Shown here: positions 26,229 through 35,208 of the stretch, in pieces
How the letters are laid out: each line of letters starts with the position of its first letter
How positions within the stretch are numbered: position 1 is the first letter of the stretch
Source: Clostridium sp. 1001271B_151109_B4
Lineage (GTDB): Bacteria; Bacillota; Clostridia; Clostridiales; Clostridiaceae
Length of the DNA: 64,000 bases
Assembly: GCF_015670405.1 (NCBI RefSeq)
Contig: NZ_JADPBQ010000007.1
Coordinates: forward strand, 7,674-71,673
Reading direction: 5' to 3'
Notes under the pieces: generated by a model
What the model was told of the DNA's origin: nothing
What the model saw: the letters and a program-made list of their open reading frames with translations, nothing else
The model's database searches: none
Position numbers and translations under genes: made by a program

Positions 26229-29200
26229 TTATTTAAAATACTTAACTCCCGATTCGAAAATCTTTTGATCAAAGTTTCCTGGTACGTTTTTATATAGGTT
26301 TTCTCCAATTCTTTCAGAGTGTCCCATTTTCCCTAAAACCCTACCATCTGGACTTGTTATACCTTCTATTCCTAAGATTGACCCATTTGGATTAAATGGC
26401 ATATCTAATGCTATATTTCCTTTATTATCAACATATTGAGTTGCTACTTGTCCATTTTCAACTAATTGTTTTAATAATTTTTCTGGAGCAACAAATCTAC
26501 CCTCTCCATGAGAAATTGCAACGTTATGAATATCTCCTAATTCTACTCCACTAAACCATGGTGATTTCTTAGAAACAATCTTAGTCTTAATTATTGAACT
26601 CATATGCCTATTAATTTCGTTATAAGTTAATGTTGCCATATCTTCTTCAATATCAACTATTTCACCATAAGGTACTAATCCTAACTTAATTAATGCTTGG
26701 AAGCCGTTACAAATACCTAACATTAATCCATCTCTATTCTTTAATAAATCCATAACTGCATCTTTAATTCTTTCGTTTCTAAATACTGTTGATATGAATT
26801 TACCTGAGCCATCTGGTTCGTCTCCAGCTGAGAATCCACCAGGTAACATTATTATTTGACTTTCTCTAATTTGCTTTTCTAAGTTTTCAATTGACTCTGC
26901 AAAAGCTTCTTTAGAGTAATTTCTAAATACTAAAGTTTCTGTTTTTGCTCCAGCATTTCTAAATGCTCTTTCACAATCATATTCGCAGTTTGTTCCTGGG
27001 AATACTGGAATTATTACCTTTGGTTTAGCAACCTTTATAATAGGTGATTTAAGATTTGATTCATTGTATAAGACCTCCTTAACTGACTCATTTTTATCAG
27101 TAGTTTTAATCTTAAATACCTTTGATAATTTCTTTTCATAAGTTTCTTCTAAAATATTTAATTTTAAATTTAAATCATATTGTTGTGAAACTATTAATTC
27201 ATCTTTAATTGTGCATCCTATTGCCTTGTAAGCGCATCCTTTAAACTCTTCATCTACATTTACATCAGACTTTACTTCTAAAACTAAACTTCCATAGTTT
27301 AATCCGAATAATTCTTCCTTAGTTAGATTAAAGAATTTAACCCCAATTTTATTTCCGAAAGCCATCTTTGAAAGTGTTTCAGACACTCCACCAAACTTAA
27401 CGCTTGAAGCTGATATTACTTTACCTTCTAAAATAAGCTCATGTAACTTCTCTAAATTCTTTTTATATCCTTCTACCTTTAATGTGTAATCTTCATTTCT
27501 TTCTGCCATTAAGAATACTAATTTTGAACCAACTTCTTTAAGTTCTGCACTAATTATATTCTTTGCCTTTTCTACTCCAACAGCAAAAGCTACTAATGTT
27601 GGAGGTACATCTATGTCTCCAAAACTTCCAGACATTGAGTCTTTACCACCAATTGCAGGTATTCCTAAATCTATTTGTGCTTGGTATGCACCAAGTAGTG
27701 CTGCAAATGGTTTACCCCATCTTTCTGGACTCTTTCCTAATTTTTCAAAATACTCTTGAAGGGTCAATCTTGCCTTTCTGTAATCCCCACCTACAGCTGC
27801 AAGCTTTGTAACTGCTTCTATTATTGAGTAGTATGCCATATGATATGGACTCCATACTCCTAAATCTGGATTTAATCCATAACTCATTATTGTAGCCTCT
27901 TCACTTACCCCATTTAATACTGGAATCTTAGCAACCATTGCTTCTTGTTCTGTATTTGCATCCCTACCACCATATGGCATAAGAACTGTTCCTCCACCAA
28001 TAGTAGAGTCAAATCTTTCAACTAATCCTTTTTGTGAAGCAACATTTAATTTTGTTAAGTTATTTAACCACTCTTCTTTAACATTTACATCTCCAACTGT
28101 TAAAGGATATTCTCCTGGTAACTTAACTTCTACATTAGTTACTTGTCTTGCTCCATTTGTATCTAAGAAGCTTCTCTTTAAGTTAACTATTTCTTTACCT
28201 CTCCAATACATTCTTAATCTTTCAGTATCTGTAACTTCTGCAACAACAACCGCTTCTAAGTTTTCTACTTTAGCTAACTCTATAAATCTATCTACATTTT
28301 CCTTATTAACTACTACAGCCATTCTTTCTTGTGATTCAGAAATTGCAATTTCAGTTCCATCTAAACCTTCATATTTTTTAGGTACTCTATCTAAATTGAT
28401 ATCTAACCCTCTAGTTAATTCTCCAATTGCTACTGAAACTCCCCCAGCTCCAAAATCATTACATCTTTTAATCATTTGAGCTATTTCAGCATTTCTAAAT
28501 AATCTTTGAATTTTTCTTTCTGTTGGTGCATTACCTTTTTGAACTTCTGCTCCACATTCATTTATTGAGTCTTCAGTATGTTCCTTTGATGAACCTGTCG
28601 CTCCCCCAACACCATCTCTTCCAGTTCTTCCTCCAAGAAGAATTACTATATCACCAGCTTGTGGTTCTTCTCTTATTACATTTTCTTTTGGTGCTGCTGC
28701 TATAACTGCACCAACTTCCATTCTTTTAGCAACATAGTTTGGATGATATACTTCTGAAACTTGTCCAGTTGCTAAACCAATTTGGTTACCATATGAGCTA
28801 TAGCCATGAGCCGCTCCTAAAGTAATTGTTCTTTGTGGTAATTTACCTTTTATAGTATTCTCTACTGGTAATGTTGGATCTGCTGCACCAGTAACTCTCA
28901 TTGCTTGATATACATATGTTCTACCTGATAGTGGGTCCCTTATGGCACCTCCTAAACAAGTTGCTGCTCCACCAAAAGGTTCAATTTCAGTGGGGTGATT
29001 ATGTGTTTCATTTTTAAACATCACTAGGTACTCTTCATTACCCTTATCTGTTTCTATGTTAACTTTTATTGAACAAGCATTTATTTCTTCTGAGATATCT
29101 AGGTCATCAAGCATTCCTCTTTTTCTCATTTCCTTCATAGTAATAACTGCTATATCCATTAATGTTTCGTCTCTATCAGTTTCTCCATAAACAAAATCCC

Positions 29201-29975
29201 TTGATTTTAAATATGCTTCATATGATTTTTGCACTGCATTATTTAATTCACCAATTTCAAAAGTTACATCTTCAATTGCAGTACTAAATGTTGTATGTCT
29301 ACAGTGATCTGACCAATAAGTATCAATTACTTTTATTTCAGTAATAGTTGGAATTCTTTCTTCCTCTTTAAAGTAATCCCTTATCATCAATAAGTCTTCA
29401 ACACTCATTGCTAGTCCTAATTCTTTGTGGAAGTCTTCTATTGCTTTTCTATCTTTGCTAACAAAATCATGAAGTATTTCTACATCGTTAGGTTCTGCTA
29501 ATTTTGAAGAAAGCTCAATATTATCTATTGCTACCTCTCTAGAATCTACAGGATTTATATAGTAAGTCTTAATTTTTTCTATATCTTCTTTAGTTAAGTT
29601 ACCTTTTAAAACTATAACTTTAGCTGATTTTACTTCAACTCTTTCTTCAGATCCTAATAATCCAATACATTCTGATGCTGAATCGGCTCTTTGATCATAT
29701 TGTCCTGGTAAAAATTCTACAGCAAATGCTATTTCATCATCGTTTATAGGAAGATTTCCTTCATATAAATTATCCACTGTCTTTTCAGCAAATATTGTAT
29801 ATAAAGACTTTTTGTAGTATTCCTCTTTCATTTCACCTAATATATACTTATTTACCACTCTTACAGCTTGAAGATTCTCTATTCTTAAATTACTTTTAAA
29901 ATCTTCCATAAGGCTTTTAGCTTCAACATTAAAACCATCTTTTTTTTCTACAAAAATGCATTTAAACCCTAACAT
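26229..29975 (-). CDS. purL: Phosphoribosylformylglycinamidine synthase, single-chain
   Basis: 1248 residues from ATG 29975 (MLGFKCIFVEKKDG), 6 bases after GGAGG; an upstream in-frame ATG at 29990 lies before the site. It converts FGAR to FGAM with glutamine and ATP. All parts are in one chain: an N-terminal PurS-like region, two AIRS-type halves ('IKVIDTYWSDHCRHTTF', 'FKNETHNHPTEIEPFGGAAT') and a C-terminal class I glutaminase with Cys in 'MLGICNGFQALI' and His/Glu in 'AISHGEGRF'. This replaces separate purS/purQ. First gene of the pur operon. Confidence 0.97.
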   Translation of the reverse strand: MLGFKCIFVEKKDGFNVEAKSLMEDFKSNLRIENLQAVRVVNKYILGEMKEEYYKKSLYTIFAEKTVDNLYEGNLPINDDEIAFAVEFLPGQYDQRADSASECIGLLGSEERVEVKSAKVIVLKGNLTKEDIEKIKTYYINPVDSREVAIDNIELSSKLAEPNDVEILHDFVSKDRKAIEDFHKELGLAMSVEDLLMIRDYFKEEERIPTITEIKVIDTYWSDHCRHTTFSTAIEDVTFEIGELNNAVQKSYEAYLKSRDFVYGETDRDETLMDIAVITMKEMRKRGMLDDLDISEEINACSIKVNIETDKGNEEYLVMFKNETHNHPTEIEPFGGAATCLGGAIRDPLSGRTYVYQAMRVTGAADPTLPVENTIKGKLPQRTITLGAAHGYSSYGNQIGLATGQVSEVYHPNYVAKRMEVGAVIAAAPKENVIREEPQAGDIVILLGGRTGRDGVGGATGSSKEHTEDSINECGAEVQKGNAPTERKIQRLFRNAEIAQMIKRCNDFGAGGVSVAIGELTRGLDINLDRVPKKYEGLDGTEIAISESQERMAVVVNKENVDRFIELAKVENLEAVVVAEVTDTERLRMYWRGKEIVNLKRSFLDTNGARQVTNVEVKLPGEYPLTVGDVNVKEEWLNNLTKLNVASQKGLVERFDSTIGGGTVLMPYGGRDANTEQEAMVAKIPVLNGVSEEATIMSYGLNPDLGVWSPYHMAYYSIIEAVTKLAAVGGDYRKARLTLQEYFEKLGKSPERWGKPFAALLGAYQAQIDLGIPAIGGKDSMSGSFGDIDVPPTLVAFAVGVEKAKNIISAELKEVGSKLVFLMAERNEDYTLKVEGYKKNLEKLHELILEGKVISASSVKFGGVSETLSKMAFGNKIGVKFFNLTKEELFGLNYGSLVLEVKSDVNVDEEFKGCAYKAIGCTIKDELIVSQQYDLNLKLNILEETYEKKLSKVFKIKTTDKNESVKEVLYNESNLKSPIIKVAKPKVIIPVFPGTNCEYDCERAFRNAGAKTETLVFRNYSKEAFAESIENLEKQIRESQIIMLPGGFSAGDEPDGSGKFISTVFRNERIKDAVMDLLKNRDGLMLGICNGFQALIKLGLVPYGEIVDIEEDMATLTYNEINRHMSSIIKTKIVSKKSPWFSGVELGDIHNVAISHGEGRFVAPEKLLKQLVENGQVATQYVDNKGNIALDMPFNPNGSILGIEGITSPDGRVLGKMGHSERIGENLYKNVPGNFDQKIFESGVKYFK

Positions 29976-30002
29976 TCTATACCTCCACATACATAAATTT
30001 CA

Positions 30003-30048
30003 AAACACGAACATTATTACATTTTTTATTTATATTCTTCGTGTTAAT
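30003..30048. promoter_or_regulatory. PurBox-like inverted pair in the purL leader
   Basis: AAACACGAACATT (30003-30015) faces an inverted copy around TTCTTCGTGTT. The CGAA and TTCG cores are 26 bases apart, as in the second pair. It matches 11 of 13 positions of the B. subtilis PurR box AWWWCCGAACWWT and covers the transcription start and leader. PurR binding is inference. Confidence 0.6.
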
Positions 30049-30051
30049 TAA

Positions 30052-30080
30052 ATATTACCAATTCGATTTATATTTGTCAA
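30052..30080 (-). promoter_or_regulatory. Promoter of the pur operon
   Basis: On the minus strand, TTGACA, 17 bases, TAATAT. The predicted start is near 30045, leaving a leader of about 70 bases to the purL ATG. The leader is too short for a purine riboswitch, and none was seen. Confidence 0.75.
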
Positions 30081-30115
30081 CATTGTGAAATATTATTTAA
30101 CATATTTTTCGTCAT

Positions 30116-30159
30116 ATATCCGAACTTTAATTAACTTTTAATATTTTAAATTCGTTTTA
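30116..30159. promoter_or_regulatory. Upstream PurBox pair for the pur operon
   Basis: ATATCCGAACTTT (30116-30128) matches the 13-base PurBox consensus at every position. An inverted, weaker box has its TTCG core at 30151-30154. The core spacing (26) equals that of the pair at 30003-30048. It sits about 90 bases upstream of the start, where PurR binds in B. subtilis, and could also affect the divergent prenyltransferase gene. Confidence 0.65.
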
Positions 30160-30275
30160 TTGACTATTTATCAATTTTATATCTCAAAATAAACTTTTAC
30201 TGTATTAACATTATTAAAATTAGAAATACTATATAGGATAAATTAGACTATAAATATAATTTAAGGAGTGATTTT

Positions 30276-30917
30276 ATGAGACTTCCTAAACACATTGGTG
30301 TTATTCCTGATGGTAATAGACGTTGGGCTGAAAATAATGGTCTTTCAAAAGAAAAGGGGTATAACATAGGCATTAATCCTGGACTTTTACTATTTAAGTT
30401 ATGTGAAAACTTAGGTATAAAAGAAATAACTTACTATGGATTTACTACTGATAATACCAAAAGACCTACTGTTCAAAAAGATGCATTTATAAAGGCTTGC
30501 ATAGATGCTGTAAAGTTACTCTCTCACGAAAATGCAGAATTATTGGTTATTGGGAATACAGAATCTCCTTGCTTCCCCCCTGAATTATTACCTTTTACAA
30601 CAAGAAGGACTTTTGGAAAAGGTGGAGTTAAAGTAAATTTTTTAGTTAATTATGGTTGGGAATGGGATTTAAACTTATCTAGACAGACACATACTAAAAG
30701 AAATAATTTAGATTTAGTATTACATTCAAAAGATATTTCTAGAATTGATCTTATTATTAGGTGGGGCGGACGAAGAAGATTAAGTGGCTTTTTACCTATA
30801 CAATCAGTTTATTCTGACTTTTATGTAGTTGATGATTATTGGCCTGATTTTAAAGTTCAGCATATATACGATGCACTAGAGTGGTATTCAACTCAAGACA
30901 TTACATTAGGAGGTTAA
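30276..30917 (+). CDS. Divergent cis-prenyltransferase (UppS-like) paralogue
   Basis: 213 residues, AAGGAGTG site. It has the fold of undecaprenyl diphosphate synthase: 'HIGVIPDGNRRWAENNGLSK' (catalytic Asp12 kept), 'ITYYGFTTDNTKRP' (usual YaFSTENWkRP) and 'VYSDFYVVDDYWPDF'. The C-terminal signature normally RTSGExRLSNFLxWQ reads 'RWGGRRRLSGFLPIQ', so the metal-coordinating Glu is Arg165. It is shorter than the ~250-residue UppS. It is probably not the housekeeping enzyme; it may make a different prenyl chain or be inactive. Single gene, divergent from the pur operon. Confidence 0.75.
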   Translation: MRLPKHIGVIPDGNRRWAENNGLSKEKGYNIGINPGLLLFKLCENLGIKEITYYGFTTDNTKRPTVQKDAFIKACIDAVKLLSHENAELLVIGNTESPCFPPELLPFTTRRTFGKGGVKVNFLVNYGWEWDLNLSRQTHTKRNNLDLVLHSKDISRIDLIIRWGGRRRLSGFLPIQSVYSDFYVVDDYWPDFKVQHIYDALEWYSTQDITLGG

Positions 30918-31035
30918 GCCTTAATTCAAAGATGTGATTTAATAGAACTATAAATAATATAACAAATAATAATTTAAACGATGAATTCTTACTTTAACTT
31001 TTTATCAAGTAATTACAAAAAATAAGAATAAAAAA

Positions 31036-31086
31036 GTGCCACAAGATATTTCTTGCGACACAATCCTACGTAACCTAAAAGGTCAC
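31036..31086 (-). ncRNA. Candidate minus-strand RNA 3' end: two hairpins and a T run
   Basis: On the minus strand, GTGACCT-ttt-AGGTTAC (31086-31070) is followed after 8 bases by GTGTCGCAAGA-aata-TCTTGTGGCAC (31061-31036) and TTTTTTATT. The pairs that mismatch on the plus strand (A-C, C-A) become G-U wobbles on the minus strand in both hairpins. This argues for a minus-strand transcript ending here. No gene on that strand is upstream, and no convincing promoter was found. Confidence 0.4.
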
Positions 31087-31141
31087 TAATATTTTTCCCT
31101 TAAAACTTCATTTTATTCAAGTATTAATTTAAATTCATCAC

Positions 31142-31171
31142 TTGACATACACTATTAGAAACTATTAAAAT
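31142..31171 (+). promoter_or_regulatory. Promoter for helD
   Basis: TTGACA, 18 bases, TAAAAT, ending 30 bases before the ATG. AAGGAGAG lies in between. Confidence 0.6.
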
Positions 31172-31201
31172 TTAATGACCATTATTTTAAGGAGAGATTA
31201 A

Positions 31202-33379
31202 ATGATTATCGGAAAAGAACTACAAGATGAAAATAAATACTTAAATAAAACAATAGGAAAAATTACTGATTTACTTAATAGTTATGGTGTTTCAAGTGAA
31301 GAACAAGATAAAGAAATAATAAAGCATAGAAAGTTTTTATGGGATAATAGAAATGAATTAGATGAAATTGAAATAAATGAAAACTGTGGACAGGTTGCAT
31401 TAAATGAACAATTACATGCTAAGAAAGTATCAAGAATTAGAACATTAGAAAAACAACTAGCTAATCCTTATTTTGCTAGAATTGATTTTAAAGAAAATGG
31501 TGAAGATACTGAAAGCTTTTATATAGGATTATCTACTGTAGAAGATGAAGATAATTTTGATATTTTTGTATTCGACTGGCGTTCTCCTGTTGCTAATATG
31601 TTTTATGACTTCGAAGCTGGTCCTGCATACTACGATGCTCCAGTTAGAAGAATAGAAGGCCATATAGAATTTACTAGACAATATAATATTAAAAATGGTC
31701 AAATAGTCTTTATGCATAACTCAAACGAAAGCTTATGTGATGAGGCTTTAACATCAATGCTAAGTGGAAATGCTACTGATAAAATGAAAAATATAGTTGC
31801 TTCTATTCAAAAGGAACAAAATGACATTATAAGAAGTGATGATAGTAAAATATTATTCATTCAAGGTGCTGCTGGTTCTGGTAAAACATCTATAGCATTA
31901 CATAGATCTGCTTACCTATTATACAAACATAGAAAAAATCTTAGCGCTGATAATATTTTAATCTTCAGTCCAAATGAAGTTTTTGCAGAATATATTTCAG
32001 ATGTATTACCTGAACTTGGCGAAAGTAATATACGTCAAACTACATTTGAAATTTTTTCAAAGAGATTCTTACCATCAAATTATTTATACGAAAGTAAAAA
32101 TGACCATTTAGATTATATTTACTCTAACCATACTGATTTAGATACATTCAAATTAAGAACTAAATCTATGGAATATAAAAATACGTTAGACTTTATGGAT
32201 ACTTTAAATAAATTCATATTAGATATTCCAAGACTTATTACTAATGTGACTCCAATTACAATTGAAGGCGTACAAATAGTAAGCAAAAAGTCAGTAGAAA
32301 AAACTATATTTGAGAGATTTAAGGATATTCCTTTCTTAAATAGAATTGATGTTGTTAAACAAAGTTTATTTTCTCAAGTAGAAAATAAATATTTATCTTC
32401 AAAAGATAATTCTCATTTTGATTATGTTGAAGATAAAAAAACATTCTATGATTTTTGTAAAGCACAAGTTGATTTACAAGTTGATGCTATGATTAAAACA
32501 CTTGATAGTGTTGCTATTTACAAATCTCTTTGGAGCAACATTGAAAATTATACAAATATTGATTTAAAGAATACAAAAAATTTAACTTTAAATTATTTAA
32601 ATAATAACGAAGTAAAGTTTGAAGATATTACTCCTATAATTTATATAAGATCTTCATTAGAAGGTTTCAGAAGTTATGGAAATATGAAACATGTTTTAGT
32701 AGATGAAGCTCAAGACTATAGTCCATTATTCTACGAAATAGTTAAAAGATCTTTCCCAAATGCTTCACTAACAATTATGGGTGATTTAAATCAAAGAATT
32801 GATAAACATTCTAATGTAAAAAGTAGAAATAGTATAACTGATGTGTTTAATGATGTTAAAACAGTAGTTCTAACTAAAAGCTATCGTTCAACAGGTAATA
32901 TAACTAATTTTACTAAGGATATTTTAGAAACCCACGAACCTATAGAAGCTGTTGATAGAATTGGTGATAATCCAACTATTCATATTATTGATAATAACTT
33001 AGAAGAAAGAATTTCTACTAAGATAAATGAAATGAAAGATAAAGGTTATAAATCTATAGCTATTATTTGTAAAAACAAAGAAAATAGTGAAAAACTTTAT
33101 TCTTCTTTAAAAGAACTAGATGATGATATAAATTTAATAATTAGTGATAAATGCGAATTCAAGATTGGTATTAATGTAATATCTTCATATATTGCAAAAG
33201 GATTAGAGTTTGATGGGGTTATTTTAGCTGATGGTGAAAGTTATCTATCAATTGAAGATAAGCATTTATTCTATACAGCATGTACAAGAGCATTGCATGA
33301 ATTGCACATATATGCTAATACTTCATTAGAAAATATATTACCTCAAGATAATAGTCTTTACACTTTAACTGATAATTAA
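31202..33379 (+). CDS. helD: HelD-type RNA polymerase recycling ATPase (UvrD/Rep family)
   Basis: 725 residues. The N-terminal ~60 residues form the charged coiled coil that enters the polymerase secondary channel in HelD. Then come 'FDWRSPVANMFYDFEAGPAY' (a HelD hallmark), Walker A 'IQGAAGSGKTSIALHRSAYL', Walker B 'HVLVDEAQDYSP', 'IMGDLNQRI' and motif VI-like 'LFYTACTRALHELHIY'. HelD removes stalled RNA polymerase from DNA in Gram-positive bacteria. Length and motifs are those of an active protein. Single gene with its own promoter and terminator. Confidence 0.92.
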   Translation: MIIGKELQDENKYLNKTIGKITDLLNSYGVSSEEQDKEIIKHRKFLWDNRNELDEIEINENCGQVALNEQLHAKKVSRIRTLEKQLANPYFARIDFKENGEDTESFYIGLSTVEDEDNFDIFVFDWRSPVANMFYDFEAGPAYYDAPVRRIEGHIEFTRQYNIKNGQIVFMHNSNESLCDEALTSMLSGNATDKMKNIVASIQKEQNDIIRSDDSKILFIQGAAGSGKTSIALHRSAYLLYKHRKNLSADNILIFSPNEVFAEYISDVLPELGESNIRQTTFEIFSKRFLPSNYLYESKNDHLDYIYSNHTDLDTFKLRTKSMEYKNTLDFMDTLNKFILDIPRLITNVTPITIEGVQIVSKKSVEKTIFERFKDIPFLNRIDVVKQSLFSQVENKYLSSKDNSHFDYVEDKKTFYDFCKAQVDLQVDAMIKTLDSVAIYKSLWSNIENYTNIDLKNTKNLTLNYLNNNEVKFEDITPIIYIRSSLEGFRSYGNMKHVLVDEAQDYSPLFYEIVKRSFPNASLTIMGDLNQRIDKHSNVKSRNSITDVFNDVKTVVLTKSYRSTGNITNFTKDILETHEPIEAVDRIGDNPTIHIIDNNLEERISTKINEMKDKGYKSIAIICKNKENSEKLYSSLKELDDDINLIISDKCEFKIGINVISSYIAKGLEFDGVILADGESYLSIEDKHLFYTACTRALHELHIYANTSLENILPQDNSLYTLTDN

Positions 33380-33472
33380 TTCATATTTAAAGTGATCTCT
33401 CATATAAATGAGTTACCCTTAAATATTTATTTTAAAACCTTTCTTAAGCATCTTTAATTATATATAACATAA

Positions 33473-33505
33473 AAGCATCGTATCAATTGATACGATGCTT
33501 TTTTT
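33473..33505. terminator. Terminator after helD
   Basis: A perfect 28-base palindrome AAGCATCGTATCAA and its complement, followed by a T run on the plus strand. It also sits at the 3' side of the converging SPFH gene. Confidence 0.88.
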
Positions 33506-33509
33506 AATA

Positions 33510-34451
33510 TTAATTATCTTTTTTAAGCATTTCTCCAATAGCTGCTATGCTACCAAGTGATGATAAAGTTTCATTTGGTAAGATAAGCTTATTAGCTGGA
33601 TTTTTAGACATCTCTTTAAGTGCTTCAACTTGTTTAAGTGCTATAACTGTTTCATTAGTTCCTGATTCAATAATAGCTTCGTTTACTTTTCTAATAGCTT
33701 CTGCTTCTGCTATAGCTATTTGTTCTATAGCCTTAGCCTTACCTTCAGCTTCTAAAAGTTGAGATTCTTTTAAACCTTCAGCTCTTCTAATATTAGCTTC
33801 TTTTTCTGCTTCAGCTTCAAGAATCTTAGCTCTCTTTTCACCTTCAGCTTTTTCTATTTGAGATTGTCTTTGACCTTCAGCTACTAATATAGTAGCTCTC
33901 TTATCTCTTTCAGCTTTCATTTGCTTTTCCATAGCTTGTTGTATTTCAGCTGGTGGAATTATGTTCTTAATTTCAACTGATAGTACTTTTATACCATAAG
34001 CATCAGTAACTTCATCAATAATACCAAGTAATTGTTGGTTTATACTGTCTCTTCCTGCAAGAACTTCATCCAATGTCATATTACCTAGTATATTTCTTAT
34101 GTTTGTTGTAGCTGAATAAACTATACCTGATTTATAATCTTCAATATTATATACTGCATCTTTTGCATTAAGCATCTTATAGAAAATAACGTTATCAACT
34201 GAAATTTTAACATTATCTTTAGTGATAACTGATTGTGGTGGTACATCTAAAATTTGTTGCTTAGTTGATACTTTTTTTCTTACAAAGTCTACACCTGGAA
34301 TTACAAAATGCCACCCTGGTTCTAAAATTTTATGGAATTGTCCTAATCTTTCTACTACATATAAATAACCTGTGTTTACAACTTTAATTGATGATAATAG
34401 CACTAAGAAAATGATTACTAGTAATGCTACTAAAAATATTAATCCTGACAT
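33510..34451 (-). CDS. SPFH/band 7 (stomatin-like) membrane protein
   Basis: 313 residues. One N-terminal transmembrane helix (about 3-24) is followed by a band 7 domain (about 25-190: 'GYLYVVERLGQFHKILEPGW', 'VSTKQQILDVPPQSVITKDN') and a long Ala/Glu/Lys coiled coil (about 190-270, repeats of 'AEGxxxxxxxEAE' type). QmcA/slipin-like scaffold of membrane microdomains. It lies 1 base after the NfeD gene, the usual NfeD-stomatin pair. Confidence 0.92.
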   Translation of the reverse strand: MSGLIFLVALLVIIFLVLLSSIKVVNTGYLYVVERLGQFHKILEPGWHFVIPGVDFVRKKVSTKQQILDVPPQSVITKDNVKISVDNVIFYKMLNAKDAVYNIEDYKSGIVYSATTNIRNILGNMTLDEVLAGRDSINQQLLGIIDEVTDAYGIKVLSVEIKNIIPPAEIQQAMEKQMKAERDKRATILVAEGQRQSQIEKAEGEKRAKILEAEAEKEANIRRAEGLKESQLLEAEGKAKAIEQIAIAEAEAIRKVNEAIIESGTNETVIALKQVEALKEMSKNPANKLILPNETLSSLGSIAAIGEMLKKDN

Positions 34452-34452
34452 A

Positions 34453-34881
34453 TTATTCCTCCTTCAAACTTACAATTAACTTATTACCTTCAAGTCCTGT
34501 AATTGTATATTCTTGACCTTTTCTTATTATTTTCCCTTTATTATAAGCAGTCCAATAAATACCACTTACTTTTATCTTTGATGTCTCCCCCATATCTTCT
34601 TCTGCAATCATTGTTCTACCTATATAGGTTTGTTCCATCGTTGGTACATGATTAACATCAGCCTTGAATTTCTTTTTTGCCCAAGGATAACCAATTGAAA
34701 CAGTCACAACTCCAACAACTAAAAACGCTATAACTTGCCACACAACAGCAACTTCTAATAATGAAAGTATTATTGCAACTAAAGCTCCTAAGGAAAACCA
34801 CATAAATATGAAACTACTCGTAATAACATCAATAGCAATTAAAAATACTGCAACAAGAATCCAAATAATTACCTCAACCAT
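34453..34881 (-). CDS. NfeD family membrane protein
   Basis: 142 residues. Two or three membrane segments (about 4-25, 30-50, 52-72) are followed by a C-terminal OB-fold (about 85-142: 'YIGRTMIAEEDMGETSKIKV', 'GIYWTAYNKGKIIRKGQEY'), typical of short NfeD1b proteins that partner with stomatin-like proteins. No protease domain. It is immediately upstream of its partner gene. Confidence 0.9.
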   Translation of the reverse strand: MVEVIIWILVAVFLIAIDVITSSFIFMWFSLGALVAIILSLLEVAVVWQVIAFLVVGVVTVSIGYPWAKKKFKADVNHVPTMEQTYIGRTMIAEEDMGETSKIKVSGIYWTAYNKGKIIRKGQEYTITGLEGNKLIVSLKEE

Positions 34882-35208
34882 AATTTCTCCCCCTTTCTTT
34901 ATTCTATTATTAAATCATTAATAATATTTTAATAATATTTTAATTATATACTATATTATTCTTCTTTTGTATTAATTCTTCCAAATAGTTAAGTCTTAAC
35001 TACAAACTCATTGTAATATATTATAAATCTTTTTGCAAGTTATTTTTTATCGCTTTATGAGTTATTTATTATCCCTTAAAACGTTTAAATTTAACTATCT
35101 CTTAAATAATTTGATTTTCTAAGGTTTTCCTTTTATTATTTATTTATATGTATTTTATTAGACTACTAATACAATACTAAAATTATATAAAGTATTGGAG
35201 ATGATATT
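34882..35208. other. Intergenic region between the NfeD and nadE genes
   Basis: About 330 AT-rich bases between divergent genes. The only structure seen is the palindrome TAGTTAAG-T-CTTAACTA at 34986-35002. No open frame with a ribosome site and no riboswitch-like fold was recognised. Confidence 0.6.
34986..35002. promoter_or_regulatory. 17-base palindrome upstream of nadE
   Basis: TAGTTAAG-T-CTTAACTA, a perfect 8-1-8 inverted repeat. It could be an operator for the NfeD pair or nadE; it does not match any binding motif I know well. Confidence 0.3.

Noticed and set aside
29976..30045. Possible purine riboswitch in the purL leader
   Set aside because: The leader is only about 70 bases and lacks the three-way junction core; PurBox-like sites explain regulation better.
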